A stretch of 64,000 bases of DNA from VRUE01 sp963805475. Its GTDB lineage: Bacteria > Actinomycetota > Thermoleophilia > Solirubrobacterales > 70-9. Within the stretch, counting starts at the first letter, position 1. Each line of letters opens with the position of its first letter. The stretch covers positions 124,001 to 188,000 of the forward strand of contig CAWDUO010000006.1 of the NCBI GenBank assembly GCA_963805475.1. The letters run 5' to 3'. The notes under the pieces are model-generated. The model made no database searches, had not been told where the DNA came from, and saw nothing but the letters and a program-made list of their open reading frames with translations. The translations under genes and the position numbers were made by a program. Positions 55,705-64,000 of this stretch are shown here, piece by piece.

Positions 55705-55748
55705 GTCGCAACGCTAGCAACGGGGGCAAGGCGCCCGTCCAGCCGTCC

Positions 55749-56522
55749 TCAGTCCTCCTGAAGGGAGGACTTGAGCCGCATCACGGCCTTCGTGTGCAGC
55801 TGGGAGACGCGCGACTCGGTGACGCCGAGCACCTCGCCGATCTCGCGCAGGGTGAGGCTCTCGTAGTAATAGAGGGCGACGACGAGCTGCTCGCGCTCGG
55901 GCAGGCCGGCGATCGCCTCGGTCAGGCGGTCCTTGATCTCGCTGCTGGCAAGCGATTCCTGCGGGTCGTCGGCGCGCGGGTCGGGGATCGTGTCGAGCAG
56001 CGAGACCGAGTCGCCCGAGGAGTCGGAGATCGTCCACAGCTCGTCCAGGGCGTAGATCGAGGAGTTGGCGATCTCCAGCAGCGAGGTCTGCAATTCGTCC
56101 TCGCTGAGGCCGACCTTCGTCGCCAGCTCGGCCTCGGTCGGCGCCCGCTGGAGCTCGTGCTCGAGCTTCGCCTGGGCCCCCTCGATCTCGCGCGCCCGCG
56201 CCCGCACCGAGCGCGGCACCCAGTCGAGCGAGCGCAGCTCGTCGATGATCGCGCCGCGGATGCGGGTCATCGCGAAGGTCTCGAACTTGATCCCGCGCTC
56301 GGGCTCGAAGCGCTCGATCGCGCCGATCAGCCCCATCAGGCCGTAGGAGATCAGGTCGGCGTCGTCGACGTGGGACGGCAGCCCGGCGCCGAGCCGGCCG
56401 GCGACGAATTTGACCATGGGCGAGTAGGCGACGACCAGGCGCTCGCGCGCCGCCCTGTCGCCTTCCTCCTTGTAGCGCCGCCACAGGTCGCGGAGCTCGA
56501 CCTCTTTTACCCCCGTTTCCAT
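55749..56522 (-). CDS. whiG: FliA/WhiG-type sigma factor
   Basis: 257 residues. Region 2 (YSPMVKFVAGRLGAGLPSHVDDADLISYGLMGLIGAIERFEPERGIKFETFAMTRIRGAIIDELRSLDW), region 3 (EIEGAQAKLEHELQRAPTEAELATKVGLSEDEL) and region 4 (LPEREQLVVALYYYESLTLREIGEVLGVTESRVSQLHTKAVMRLK) are complete. This sigma-28 group directs flagellar, sporulation or motility genes. No such targets are in the window. An XerC/D recombinase gene is next upstream. Start ATG 56522; longer frames are antisense shadows. Confidence 0.92.
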   Translation of the reverse strand: METGVKEVELRDLWRRYKEEGDRAARERLVVAYSPMVKFVAGRLGAGLPSHVDDADLISYGLMGLIGAIERFEPERGIKFETFAMTRIRGAIIDELRSLDWVPRSVRARAREIEGAQAKLEHELQRAPTEAELATKVGLSEDELQTSLLEIANSSIYALDELWTISDSSGDSVSLLDTIPDPRADDPQESLASSEIKDRLTEAIAGLPEREQLVVALYYYESLTLREIGEVLGVTESRVSQLHTKAVMRLKSSLQED

Positions 56523-56565
56523 GCGACTCCGCTCGATTCTACGGCCGGCGGGCGACCATTTGGCA

Positions 56566-57452
56566 TCAGGCGCGCGGATGGGTGGCGGCGTACGCCTCCC
56601 GCAGGCGCGCGGCGTCGACGCGAGTGTAGACCTGAGTCGTCGATATGGAGGCGTGGCCGAGCAGCTCCTGAATCGCGCGCAGATCGGCGCCGCCTTCGAG
56701 CAGATGGGTGGCGAAGCTGTGGCGCAGGGCGTGCGGCGAGACCCCGGCGGCCAGCGCCGCCTCGCGGGTCCAGAGGGCGAGCCGCCGGCCGACATCGGAG
56801 TTCGAGAGGCGCCGGCCGCTCTTGGAGAGGAAGAGGGCGGGCTCCGTCGGCTCGGCGACGAGCGCGTGGCGGCCCCGCTCCAGGTAGCGGCGCAGGGCGC
56901 GCTGGGCCGGCTCGCCGACCGGCAGCAGGCGCTCCTTGGAGCCCTTGCCGAGCACGCGCAGCTGCTCGGTCTCGAAATCGAAGGAGTCGCGGTCGAGGTT
57001 GACGATCTCCTCGCAGCGCAGGCCGCAGGAGTAGGCCAGCTCCAGCATCGCCCGGTCGCGCAGCTCCAGCGGCGTGTGCGCCGGGATCCGCTCCAGCAGC
57101 TCCCGCATCTCCGCGCCGCTCAGCACGCGCGGCAGCTTCTGCTCGCGCTTGGGGCTGGAGACGAGGTCGGCCGGGTTCTGGCCGACCCGCTCGCTGCGGA
57201 CGAGGAAGTCGTAGAGCAGCGCACGGCGGCGAGCTTGCGCCCGACGGTCGCCGCCGAGGCGCCCTCGGCGGAGAGCGCGGCGGCGAAGCGCCGCACCTCG
57301 CGGTGGCGGACCCCGGCGGGCTCCAGCCCCCGGGTCCGTGCCCACTCGACGAACTGGCCCAGGTCCACCCCGTATGCCCGGCGCGTGCGCTCGGCCAGGC
57401 TGCGCGCCCGCATGTCGCGGTCGAAGGCGACGAGCGACTCGTCCCAGGTCAT
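56566..57452 (-). pseudogene. Tyrosine recombinase XerC/XerD with one frame break
   Basis: The N-terminal SAM-like domain (MTWDESLVAFDRDMRARSLAERTRRAYGVDLGQF) runs from ATG 57452 to KLAAVR. Then the frame shifts near 57221 into LLYDFLVRSERVGQNPADLVSSPKREQ. The catalytic domain is complete: R in CGLRCEE, K in LGKGSKERLLPV, HALR, H in LGHAS, and Tyr in TTQVYTRVD. Xer recombinases resolve chromosome dimers at dif with FtsK. A single missing base explains the break, so this essential-type gene may be intact in reality. Confidence 0.88.
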
Positions 57453-57489
57453 GTGGGAAGGATTCGCCGCGACGCGGGCCGAGCCTGCG

Positions 57490-58526
57490 TCAGCCGATGT
57501 AGATCGGAGTCCCGACCTCGACCCGGTCGTACAGTTCTTCGACGTCGGGGATCGACATGCGCACGCAGCCGTGCGAAGCGGCGCTGCCGAGCGAGTACGT
57601 CTCTTCGGTGCCGTGGATGCCGGCGCCTTCGAAGATGCCCATCCAGCGGGCCTTGATCGGGTCTTCGGGGCCCGGCGGGATCACCTGGCCCGCCAGGTCG
57701 CCGGCCCAGGCCGAGTCGGGCACGTGCCAGGAGGGGTTTTCTTCCTTTTTCTGATCGCGTACAGCCCTTCGGGGGTTTCCAGCCCTTCCTGGCCGACCGC
57801 GACGGTGTAGGCCTTGGCCAGCTTCAGGTGTTCCCAGAGGCGCAGGGTGAAGGTGGCGCGGTCGAGCGTCAGGTAGGACGGGTATTCGGCGGCGACTTCC
57901 CTCGCCGTCACCTCCGGCTTGACCGGGTGGGTTCGGGCGGCGATCGTGTGGTCCGCGCCGGCGTTCAGCACCGCGGCGCGAAGCTGCCGGGCGAGCAGGC
58001 GGTCGCGCAGCTTGCGGCCCCACTTCGCCGGAGCGACGGCGAGCGATTCGCCGCTCGGTTCGACGGCGGCGTCCTGCGCTTCGCGGTCGACTTCGTCGGC
58101 GACGTGGCGGACGAAGCGGTCGACGGCCGCCCGCGAGTAGGCGACTCGGGCGGGGACGTTCTCATCGACTTCCCCTCCGGTCACGTAGCGCGCCAACCGG
58201 CCCGGAAGGCCGCCGGAGCGGCTCTTGTCGAGCGCCTCTTCGACCGCCCGGTCGAGGTTCGCGTGGACCTTCAGGCTGGCTCCGTCGAGCTTCCAGCTCT
58301 CGCCGTCGTAGCCAACCCGGAGCGAGTGCCGGAGCGGCAGCAGCAGCTCCCGCCGCACCGCCCGCTTCGCCTCCGCTTCGTCCATGCCGCCGACGTCGAC
58401 CCCGCCGATCGTCACGCCGTCGGCGATCTTGCCGTCCTGGGAGCTGTCGTAGGCGAAAGTGACGCCGAGGAGGACGAGGAGAACCGCGGCGCCCGCGGCG
58501 AGCGCGATCTTGGTCCTACGCCCCAT
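57490..58526 (-). pseudogene. L,D-transpeptidase (YkuD domain) with one frame break
   Basis: ATG 58526 starts an N-terminal membrane anchor (TKIALAAGAAVLLVLLGVTFAY). Two peptidoglycan-binding-4-like repeats follow (GVTIGGVDVGGMDEAEAKRAV and the SLKVHANLDRAVEEAL region). The YkuD domain starts at YLTLDRATFTLRLWEHLKLAKAYTVAVG and breaks near 57745 in an A/G-rich tract (AGAAAAAGGAAGAAAA). It continues as PSWHVPDSAWAG...GIHGTEETYSLGSAASHGCVRMSIPDVEELY with the catalytic SHGCVR. It makes 3-3 cross-links in peptidoglycan. The homopolymer-like site suggests an indel error. Confidence 0.88.
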
Positions 58527-58578
58527 CGGGAAAGCTTACGCATACGGGTCTGCCGCTCCAAGGATATGTTTCGGTTTG

Positions 58579-59292
58579 GTGCGCTCCAAGGACGAGATCC
58601 GCAGGGAGGTCTGGAAGGCGATGGACCGGGAGGGCGTCTCGCGCTTTCCGGGCGCCGAGGGGCGCATCCCCAACTTCGCCGGGGCGCGCCTGGCGGCCGA
58701 GAAGCTGGCCGGCCACCGGCTGTGGAAGCGGGCGCGAGCGATCAAGGCCAACCCCGACTCCCCCCAGACGCACGCCCGCCGCATGGCCCTGGAGGAGGGC
58801 AAGACGCTGATCATGGCGGTGCCGCGCCTGCGCGACCCCCACCCCTTCCGGGTCCTGGAACCCAAACGGCTCACGAAGGCGGCGATCAAGGAGGCGGCGA
58901 CGATCAAGGGCGCGCTCAAGCACGGCCGCGTCGTCGCCCTCGACGACCTGCCGGAGATCGACTTCGTGCTCACCGGCTCGGTCGCGGTCAACCTCAGCGG
59001 CGCCCGGATCGGCAAGGGCGGCGGCTACAACGACCTCGAGTACGGGATCCTGATCGACGCCGGCAAGATCGACGACCACACGACGATCGCCACCACCGTG
59101 CACCCGATCCAGATCCTGCGCAAGCACCTGCCGGTGATCTCCCACGACCTGCCGGTCGACCTGATCGCGACCCCGCGCGCCGTGATCGAGGTAGAGCGCC
59201 AGTACGAACGCCCCCGCGGCATCCTCTGGGACCACCTACAACCCCCCCAGATCCGCGAGATCCCGATCCTGGAAAGGATGGGGTACGCGTGA
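58579..59292 (+). CDS. 5-formyltetrahydrofolate cyclo-ligase-like protein
   Basis: 237 residues from GTG 58579 (TTG 58576 also possible). MTHFS-type landmarks are KDEIRREVWKAM, RLWKRARAIKANPD (where the family start has RxxS), EGKTLIMAVPRLRDPHPFRVL, DFVLTGSVAVNLSGARIGKGGGYNDLEYG (matching the GxGxGYYD motif) and TVHPIQIL. The family includes MTHFSD-like proteins of less certain substrate. It is divergent from the L,D-transpeptidase. A short inverted repeat GGGGTAC/GTACCCC at 59280-59303 spans its stop. Confidence 0.87.
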   Translation: MRSKDEIRREVWKAMDREGVSRFPGAEGRIPNFAGARLAAEKLAGHRLWKRARAIKANPDSPQTHARRMALEEGKTLIMAVPRLRDPHPFRVLEPKRLTKAAIKEAATIKGALKHGRVVALDDLPEIDFVLTGSVAVNLSGARIGKGGGYNDLEYGILIDAGKIDDHTTIATTVHPIQILRKHLPVISHDLPVDLIATPRAVIEVERQYERPRGILWDHLQPPQIREIPILERMGYA

Positions 59293-59337
59293 GAAAGTAC
59301 CCCCTCACGGCGCTGGCGGCGGACTGTACGGTCGCAG

Positions 59338-59543
59338 GGTGCTGATCGAGACCGAGCGATGCGGCTACGTCCGATGGGGAGTGGGTCTTCGCGGAGTTCG
59401 ACGTTCCGTACCTGACGGCGATGGTCAATCCCGATAGCGTCCGCTCGGTCCGCGTGGCGGAGCGTCTGAGCATGGCTCCGATGCGGGACGACGTGCTGCT
59501 GGGCGATCCGGTCGTCGTGTACGGGCTCGATCGGGCAGACTGA
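59338..59543 (+). pseudogene. Internally deleted GNAT acetyltransferase (RimJ/RimL-like)
   Basis: A GTG at 59338 begins VLIETERCGYVRW, the standard RimJ-like start, but the frame soon ends. Another frame supplies the normal C-terminus: LTAMVNPDSVRSVRVAERLSMAPMRDDVLLGDPVVVYGL and stop TGA 59541-59543. The acetyl-CoA-binding centre of the domain is missing (about 100 residues). It is 5 bp upstream of the cupin gene. Confidence 0.7.
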
Positions 59544-59548
59544 CGCGG

Positions 59549-59923
59549 ATGCAGGGCGAAGAGCTGCCGCGCCGGGTGGACAAGCCGTGGGGGCACGAGC
59601 TGTGGTTCGCGCTGACCGACCGCTACGCCGGCAAGCTGCTACACGTGCGGGCCGGACAGCGCCTTTCGGTCCAGTACCACGAGCGCAAGGACGAGACCTC
59701 CTACCTGCTCGCCGGACGGCTGTTGCTAAGCCGCGGCCCCAGCGCGGACGCGCTGATGGAGACCGAGCTGACCGCCGGTGATGTCTGGCGAAACGAGCCC
59801 GGCCAGGTCCACACGATCGAGGCCCTGGAGGACGCAGTGGTGGTGGAGGTCTCCACCCCCGACCTCGACGACGTGGTGCGCCTCACCGACGACTACGGCC
59901 GCGCCGGAACCTCAGCGCCGTAG
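59549..59923 (+). CDS. Cupin protein, mannose-6-phosphate isomerase/phosphomannose type
   Basis: 124 residues. VDKPWGHELWFALTDRYAGKLLHVRAGQRLSVQYHERKDETSYLLAGRLLL is a single-domain cupin, with metal-binding YHERKDE and a second motif NEPGQVHTIEALEDAVVVEVSTPDLDDVVRL. It resembles the C-terminal cupin of type II phosphomannose isomerases. It could be a sugar-phosphate isomerase or a binding protein. ATG 59549 has no strong SD. Confidence 0.83.
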   Translation: MQGEELPRRVDKPWGHELWFALTDRYAGKLLHVRAGQRLSVQYHERKDETSYLLAGRLLLSRGPSADALMETELTAGDVWRNEPGQVHTIEALEDAVVVEVSTPDLDDVVRLTDDYGRAGTSAP

Positions 59924-59929
59924 TCGCCG

Positions 59930-60628
59930 CTACCGCGTGACCAGGGCGACAGTGAATCCGTCATAGCCCTTGCCACCGACCGTCTGGATCGTCGTCGCGG
60001 CGACTCGCCCCTCTGCGGCGACCATCTCGTGCAGACGACGCTGGGCCTGCACCTTCAGATCCTCGCTTTCGGAATCCGCGAGGGAGCCATCACGAACGAC
60101 GTTGTCGGCAACGATCAGGCCACCGGGACGGGAATGCTCCAGCGCCCAGGCGAAGTACGCCGGGCTGTTCTCCTTGTCGGCGTCGATGAAAGTGATGTCG
60201 AACGGCCCGGCGTCCTCGGAATGCAGTTCTGGCAATACGTCGAGTGCCGGCCCGACGCGCAGATCGACCGCGCCTTCCAGACCAGCCCGAGCGATGTTCT
60301 CGCGAGCGACCTCTGCGAAGGCGGAGTCGGCCTCCAGGGTGACCAAGCGGCCGCCCTCGGGCAGCGAGCGTCCCAGCCAGATCGTGCTGTAGGCGCCAAG
60401 CGTCCCGAACTCGAGGATCGTCCTCGCCCCGATCGACCTGGACAGCAGGTAGAGCAGCTTTCCCTGCGGCGGCGAGACCTGAATCGCTGGCAAACCGGCG
60501 GCCTCGCTGGCCTCCAACGCGGCTTCCATGGCCGCGTCGTGCGGCGCCAGCAACCCGGCCACGTACTCGTCGACCGCCGCCCACTGCTCCTGCATCGCTC
60601 GCCCGCTTTCGCTCGGTGGATCGTTCAA
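59930..60628 (-). CDS. O-methyltransferase family 3 (class I SAM methyltransferase)
   Basis: 232 residues from ATG 60628 (MNDPPSESGRAMQEQW; ATG 60595 also possible). SAM motif I is ILEFGTLGAYSTIWLGR. The metal-dependent O-methyltransferase motif is DITFIDADKENSPAYFAWAL followed by GLIVADNVVRDG. The family methylates catechol-like hydroxyls (caffeoyl-CoA type). The substrate in this organism is unknown. It is divergent from the GrpB gene. Confidence 0.9.
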   Translation of the reverse strand: MNDPPSESGRAMQEQWAAVDEYVAGLLAPHDAAMEAALEASEAAGLPAIQVSPPQGKLLYLLSRSIGARTILEFGTLGAYSTIWLGRSLPEGGRLVTLEADSAFAEVARENIARAGLEGAVDLRVGPALDVLPELHSEDAGPFDITFIDADKENSPAYFAWALEHSRPGGLIVADNVVRDGSLADSESEDLKVQAQRRLHEMVAAEGRVAATTIQTVGGKGYDGFTVALVTR

Positions 60629-60674
60629 CCGCGATGATCTCTATCAACCCCAGCGACTTTCAGGAGCGGGACGC

Positions 60675-61230
60675 GTGAAGGATGATCCGCAAATCGACTC
60701 GCAGCGCCCACTCAAGCCGTCGGCCCCAGACGAGCCGATTCGGCTGTGTCCCTACGACCCGTCCTGGCCCGCACGGTTCGAGCAAGAGAGGGAGGTGCTG
60801 GAAGGCGCGATCGGCGAGTGGATCGTCGGGGGTATCCACCACGTCGGCAGCAGCGCCGTTCCGGGCCTGGAGGCTAAGCCGATCATCGACCTCCTCGTCG
60901 GCGTCCGCGACCTCGACGAGTCACGGGCGTGCTTCGAGCCGCTTGCAGCGGCTCCACTATGTGTATGCGCCGTACCTCCCCGAGGAGATGCACTGGTTCT
61001 GCAAGCCGCACCCGAGCCGCCGCACGCACCATCTCCATCTCGTCCCGGTCGGCTCCCGGCGCTACCGCGACGAGCTCTCCTTCCGCAACCGGCTGCGGGA
61101 GGACGCGGCGCTCGCCGCCGAATACGTCGCCCTGAAGCGGAGCCTCGCGAGCCGCTTCGCGAACGACCGCGAGGCCTACACGGACGCCAAGTCGGACTTC
61201 ATCCACCGCGTCCTCGACCAGGCTCGCTGA
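60675..61230 (+). pseudogene. GrpB family (UPF0157) protein with one frame break
   Basis: GTG 60675 starts VKDDPQIDSQRPLKPSAPDEP. The family core IRLCPYDPSWPARFEQEREVLEGAIGEWIVGGIHHVGSSAVPGLEAKPIIDLLVGVRDL is intact up to about 60950. The frame then shifts and continues as HYVYAPYLPEEMHWFCKPHPSRRTHHLHLVP through ERLREDAALAAEYVALK-like helices to 61230. One base change joins them. GrpB proteins have a nucleotidyltransferase-like fold of unknown role. Confidence 0.8.
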
Positions 61231-61259
61231 GCGCCATCGAGCCGTGAAAGCATGCTCAC

Positions 61260-61715
61260 GTGAGCGGGAATGAGCAGACCGGCGACGCGGGGAGCACGGG
61301 GCATACGAGCGTCCACCATGCGCGGGTCGTCTGGGATCCGAGTCGGGACGATCGTCGCGCTCACACCATCGATCTCGCCGGGCAGCGGCTCGCGGCGTCG
61401 GGCACTGCGACGCTCGGCGGCGATCCGGCAAAGGCGGACCCCGAGGAGATGCTCGTCGCCTCGCTGTCGAGCTGTCACATGCTGTGGTTCCTCTCCCTGG
61501 CCCGCGCCGCGAGGCTCAAGGTGACTGCCTACGAGGACGAGCCGGAGGGCACGATGGATGACACCCGGTTCACTCGCGTGGTCCTTCGCCCCAAGGTCAC
61601 CTTCGACGGCGACGTCGGCGACGAGCAGATCGACTCTCTCCACCACCGTGCCCACGAGCGCTGCTTCATCGCCAACAGCGTCAGCTGCCCGGTCGAGGTC
61701 GAGCCGCAGAAATAG
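61260..61715 (+). CDS. OsmC family peroxiredoxin-like protein
   Basis: 151 residues from GTG 61260. The two redox-active cysteines are in LSSCHMLWFLSLA and ANSVSCPVEV, at the expected spacing. PEEMLVASLSSCH and VVLRPKVTFDG are family landmarks. OsmC/Ohr proteins reduce organic hydroperoxides. It lies upstream of the Phd/PIN pair in the same direction but the 37-bp gap contains a promoter-like sequence. Confidence 0.9.
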   Translation: MSGNEQTGDAGSTGHTSVHHARVVWDPSRDDRRAHTIDLAGQRLAASGTATLGGDPAKADPEEMLVASLSSCHMLWFLSLARAARLKVTAYEDEPEGTMDDTRFTRVVLRPKVTFDGDVGDEQIDSLHHRAHERCFIANSVSCPVEVEPQK

Positions 61716-61724
61716 CGCGGCAAT

Positions 61725-61752
61725 GTGACCACCTCGTTGTTATAGTGACCAC
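61725..61752 (+). promoter_or_regulatory. Repeat and -10-like box before the Phd/PIN operon
   Basis: GTGACCAC occurs twice (61725-61732 and 61745-61752), 20 bp apart (about two helical turns), the second copy touching the antitoxin ATG. TATAGT (61741-61746) between them fits a -10 box placing the start of transcription at or next to the ATG, so the mRNA would be leaderless. The repeats are candidate antitoxin operators. Confidence 0.6.
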
Positions 61753-62031
61753 ATGCGTGAGATCGGTATCCGGGACTTGAAGAGCGGTCTGAGCGAGGTG
61801 CTGCGTCGGGTGGACGAGGGCGAGCAGATCCGCGTGACCAGGCGCGGACAGGCCGTCGCCGACATCGTGCCGGCCGGGTCGCGCCGCCGCGACGAGAGTC
61901 TGCGACGGCTTGTTGCGGAAGGTCGAGTCACGCCGGCTGCACGCCCCAGGCCGCACCGCCTCCCCCGTCCGCTAAAAGGGAAGCGGTCGGCTTCGGCGCT
62001 CGTCCTGGCAGAGCGCGACGCCGAGCGCTGA
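61753..62031 (+). CDS. Phd/YefM-type antitoxin
   Basis: 92 residues. The Phd DNA-binding part is MREIGIRDLKSGLSEVLRRVDEGEQIRVTRRGQAVADIVPAG. The C-terminal half is basic and proline-rich (RVTPAARPRPHRLPRPLKGK), then short and acidic. The stop overlaps the toxin start (TGATG). It is predicted to repress its own operon through the GTGACCAC repeats upstream. Confidence 0.87.
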   Translation: MREIGIRDLKSGLSEVLRRVDEGEQIRVTRRGQAVADIVPAGSRRRDESLRRLVAEGRVTPAARPRPHRLPRPLKGKRSASALVLAERDAER

Positions 62032-62429
62032 TGCTCTACCTCGACGCGAGCGCGCTGGTCAAGCGCTACGTCGTCGAGGAGGGAAGCGACCTGCTGATCA
62101 AGGCGATGGAGGGCGCGAGCGACTGGTCGATCTGCCGGATCGGCTACGTGGAGACAGCACGCGCCGTGGGCTTGGCGGCGGGGACACGGGCAGTCGGAAG
62201 GTTCGAGGAGGACTGGCCCTCCTTCGAGGTGGTGGAGGTCGATGTCGCACTCGCCGAGCACGCCGCTCAGCTGGCGCTCGAGTCGGGGCTGCGCAGCCTC
62301 GACGCGCTCCACCTGGCTGCCGCACTTCTACTGCCGCGGCGCGACCTCACCGTCGCCACTTGGGACGCTCGGTTGCATGGTGCGGCCCAGGAGCGCGGCC
62401 TGCCGACGCTGCCGGCAGCGCTCGCCTGA
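62031..62429 (+). CDS. vapC: PIN-domain toxin (VapC-like)
   Basis: 132 residues. The PIN acidic residues are LYLDASALVKRYV (Asp), IGYVETARAV (Glu) and LRSLDALHLAAALLL (Asp), with VATWDARLHGAA (Asp). The catalytic quartet is complete, so it should be an active ribonuclease. It is coupled to its antitoxin by TGATG. Confidence 0.9.
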   Translation: MLYLDASALVKRYVVEEGSDLLIKAMEGASDWSICRIGYVETARAVGLAAGTRAVGRFEEDWPSFEVVEVDVALAEHAAQLALESGLRSLDALHLAAALLLPRRDLTVATWDARLHGAAQERGLPTLPAALA

Positions 62430-62453
62430 TCGGCCGGCGGATAGGATCCGGCC

Positions 62454-63374
62454 ATGCCTGAGGCTGCGCAGGGGGTGATGAGCGGGTCGGTGAACTTTCC
62501 GGCCAGCGACTACGGGAATCCCGATCCGGAGTGGCTGAAGATCGACTGGCGCCAGCACCTGCACCGGGTGCAGCTGCCGGGCGCCGAGGTCAACTACGCC
62601 GAGATCGGCGAGGGGGAGCCGATCCTCTTCGTCCACGGGCTCGGCGGCTGCTGGCGCAACTGGCTCGAGAACCTGCCCCACTTCGGCCGCACCCACCGGG
62701 CGATCGCGCTCGATCTGCCCGGCTTCGGCGACAGCCCGATGCCCTCGTGGCCGATCGACATGCCCACCTACGGGCGGCTGATCCACGACTTCTGCGAGAA
62801 GCTGGGCATCGACCGGGTGGCGGCGCTGGTCGGCAACTCGATGGGTGGCTTCGTCTCGACCGAAGCCGTGATCGAACGGCCCGAGCGCTTCGAGAAGCTG
62901 GTGCTCGTCTCCGCCGCAGGGATCAGCTTCGCCGAGGCAGCGGGGCGCAAACAGGAGGCGGGAGTGAGGCTGTTCGAAGCCGGAGCCGCCATGATGGCCG
63001 GGCCGCGGCGCGTCTGGGTCACCCGCCCGAAGGGCCGCCAGCTGGCCTTCGGCCGCTTGGTCCACTACCCCAACCGGCTGCGGCCCGAGCTGCTGCGCGA
63101 GCTGATGGAGCCCGGCGTCAGGGCGCCCGGCTTCCCCGCCGCGATCCGCGCGATCGCCGGCTACGACACCCGCCACCGGCTGACCGAGATCGAGATCCCT
63201 GCTCTGGTCGTCTGGGGCCTGCGCGACCAGGTCGTCCCGGTCGAGGCGGCGATCGGCTACCACCGCCTGATCCCCGACTCGCGCCTGGAGCTGTTCGAGC
63301 GCACCGGCCATGTGCCGCAGATGGAGCGGCCGGCCCGCTTCAACCAGCTGCTGGACGATTTTCTCGTCGAGTAG
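62454..63374 (+). CDS. Alpha/beta hydrolase
   Basis: 306 residues. The oxyanion motif is FVHGLGGCWRNW, the nucleophile serine is in GNSMGGFVS, the acid is in WGLRDQVVP, and the histidine is in RTGHVPQMERP. The N-terminal roughly 45 residues (FPASDYGNPDPEWLKIDWRQHLHRV) are an extra cap-like strand typical of lipase/esterase-type members in actinobacteria. The substrate is unknown. It converges with ilvD, 8 bp away. Confidence 0.87.
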   Translation: MPEAAQGVMSGSVNFPASDYGNPDPEWLKIDWRQHLHRVQLPGAEVNYAEIGEGEPILFVHGLGGCWRNWLENLPHFGRTHRAIALDLPGFGDSPMPSWPIDMPTYGRLIHDFCEKLGIDRVAALVGNSMGGFVSTEAVIERPERFEKLVLVSAAGISFAEAAGRKQEAGVRLFEAGAAMMAGPRRVWVTRPKGRQLAFGRLVHYPNRLRPELLRELMEPGVRAPGFPAAIRAIAGYDTRHRLTEIEIPALVVWGLRDQVVPVEAAIGYHRLIPDSRLELFERTGHVPQMERPARFNQLLDDFLVE

Positions 63375-63382
63375 CGACGAGC

Positions 63383-64000
63383 TCAGTCGGTAACCGCGCC
63401 CAGCGACGCCGAGCTGACGGTCGCCGCGTACTTCGCCATCACGCCGCGCTCGTGCAGCGGCGGGGGCGGCTCGTAGAAGGCGACGCGCTCCGCGATCTCC
63501 TCGTCCGACAGCGCCACGTCGAGCCGCCTGGCGTCGACGTCGAGGGTGATCTCGTCGCCCTCGCGGATCGCCGCGATCGGGCCGCCCTTGACCGACTCGG
63601 GGGCGACGTGGCCGACCATCAGGCCGCGCGTCGCACCGGAGAAGCGGCCGTCGGTGAGCAGGGCGACGTCCTCGCCCAGCCCCTCGCCGACGATCGCCGC
63701 GGTCACCTGGAGCATCTCGCGCATCCCCGGGCCGCCGGCCGGCCCCTCGTTGCGGATCACGACGATGTCGCCCGCGCGGATTCCCCGCTCCTTGACCGCG
63801 CGGAAGCACTCCTCTTCGGACTCGAACACCCGCGCCGGGCCGACCTGGCGGCGGCGCTCGGTGCCGGCGAGCTTGACCACCGCGCCGTCGGGAGCGAGGT
63901 TGCCGCGCAGGATCGCCAGGCCGCCTTCGGGCTTCAGCGGGTCGTCGAGCGGCCGCACGACCTCCTGGCCGGGCGCCTCGCTCGCCGCCGCGGCCTCCTC
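63383..64000 (-). CDS. ilvD: Dihydroxy-acid dehydratase, C-terminal part (5' end beyond window)
   Basis: 206 codons are present and the frame is open to the window edge. Conserved pieces are RPLDDPLKPEGGLAILRGNLAPDGAVVK, VIRNEGPAGGPGMREML, LLTDGRFSGATRGLMVGHVAPES and a C-terminal VMAKYAATVSSASLGAVTD. This is the Fe-S enzyme that dehydrates dihydroxy acids in valine, leucine and isoleucine synthesis. The active-site serine region (GRFSGATRG) is in view; the cluster cysteines lie outside the window. Confidence 0.95.
   Translation of the reverse strand, partial: EEAAAASEAPGQEVVRPLDDPLKPEGGLAILRGNLAPDGAVVKLAGTERRRQVGPARVFESEEECFRAVKERGIRAGDIVVIRNEGPAGGPGMREMLQVTAAIVGEGLGEDVALLTDGRFSGATRGLMVGHVAPESVKGGPIAAIREGDEITLDVDARRLDVALSDEEIAERVAFYEPPPPLHERGVMAKYAATVSSASLGAVTD

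Overview
The window is very GC-rich, densely packed bacterial DNA. Gene content points to an actinomycete of the Thermoleophilia/Solirubrobacterales type. The evidence is a MurT/GatD lipid II amidation pair, an LL-diaminopimelate aminotransferase next to dapF, a ftsK-rodZ-cinA-recA-miaB-miaA chain, a WhiG/FliA-type sigma factor, a DUF6458 protein, frequent GTG/TTG starts and ATGA/TGATG overlaps. The taxon is inferred from gene style, not from a search.

Region 1 (1-37.9 kb) is mostly conserved core genome. It starts with a peroxiredoxin (cut by the edge), a hydrolase, a cyclophilin and a lipid kinase, then murT-methyltransferase-gatD, dut, hflX, an SDR epimerase and an MBL hydrolase. A long minus-strand series follows: ftsK, rodZ-like, cinA, recA, a small membrane gene, miaB, miaA, dapF, dapL. 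Next is a minus-strand superoperon rpmI-rplT, TrmH-type methyltransferase, pheS-pheT, argC-argJ-argB-argD, two small genes and argG. infC and thrS lie upstream but are separated from rpmI by a wecB-like epimerase on the other strand.

Region 2 (37.8-54.3 kb) is accessory DNA between tRNA genes (Val, Cys, Gly). It holds type II toxin-antitoxin modules (AbrB/PIN, Phd/PIN, RHH/PIN, PemK-like), an AbiE pair and an XRE-DUF433 gene. It also holds VOC and stress genes, an ECF sigma factor, a ZIP transporter and many gene fragments. A 42-nt copy of the 3' half of tRNA-Gly at 44635 and the intact tRNA-Gly at 54177 bracket about 9.5 kb like attachment sites, although no integrase is visible.

Region 3 (54.3-64 kb) returns to a core/accessory mix: RNase HI, sigma factor, XerC/D, L,D-transpeptidase, MTHFS-like protein, O-methyltransferase, OsmC, another Phd/PIN pair, a hydrolase and the C-terminal part of ilvD.

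Two themes stand out. First, there are unusual palindromic elements. Three copies of a roughly 113-nt element have long locus-specific stems with compensatory changes and an invariant internal loop, and they sit exactly at gene 3' ends. A nested palindrome follows hflX, and palindromic insertions lie in frame inside pheS and a membrane protein gene. Second, at least eight genes carry one or more single-base frame breaks (murT, the methyltransferase, dapL, argD start, nitronate monooxygenase, xerC/D, L,D-transpeptidase, GrpB). That density fits residual assembly error as well as gene decay, so those breaks need read-level confirmation.
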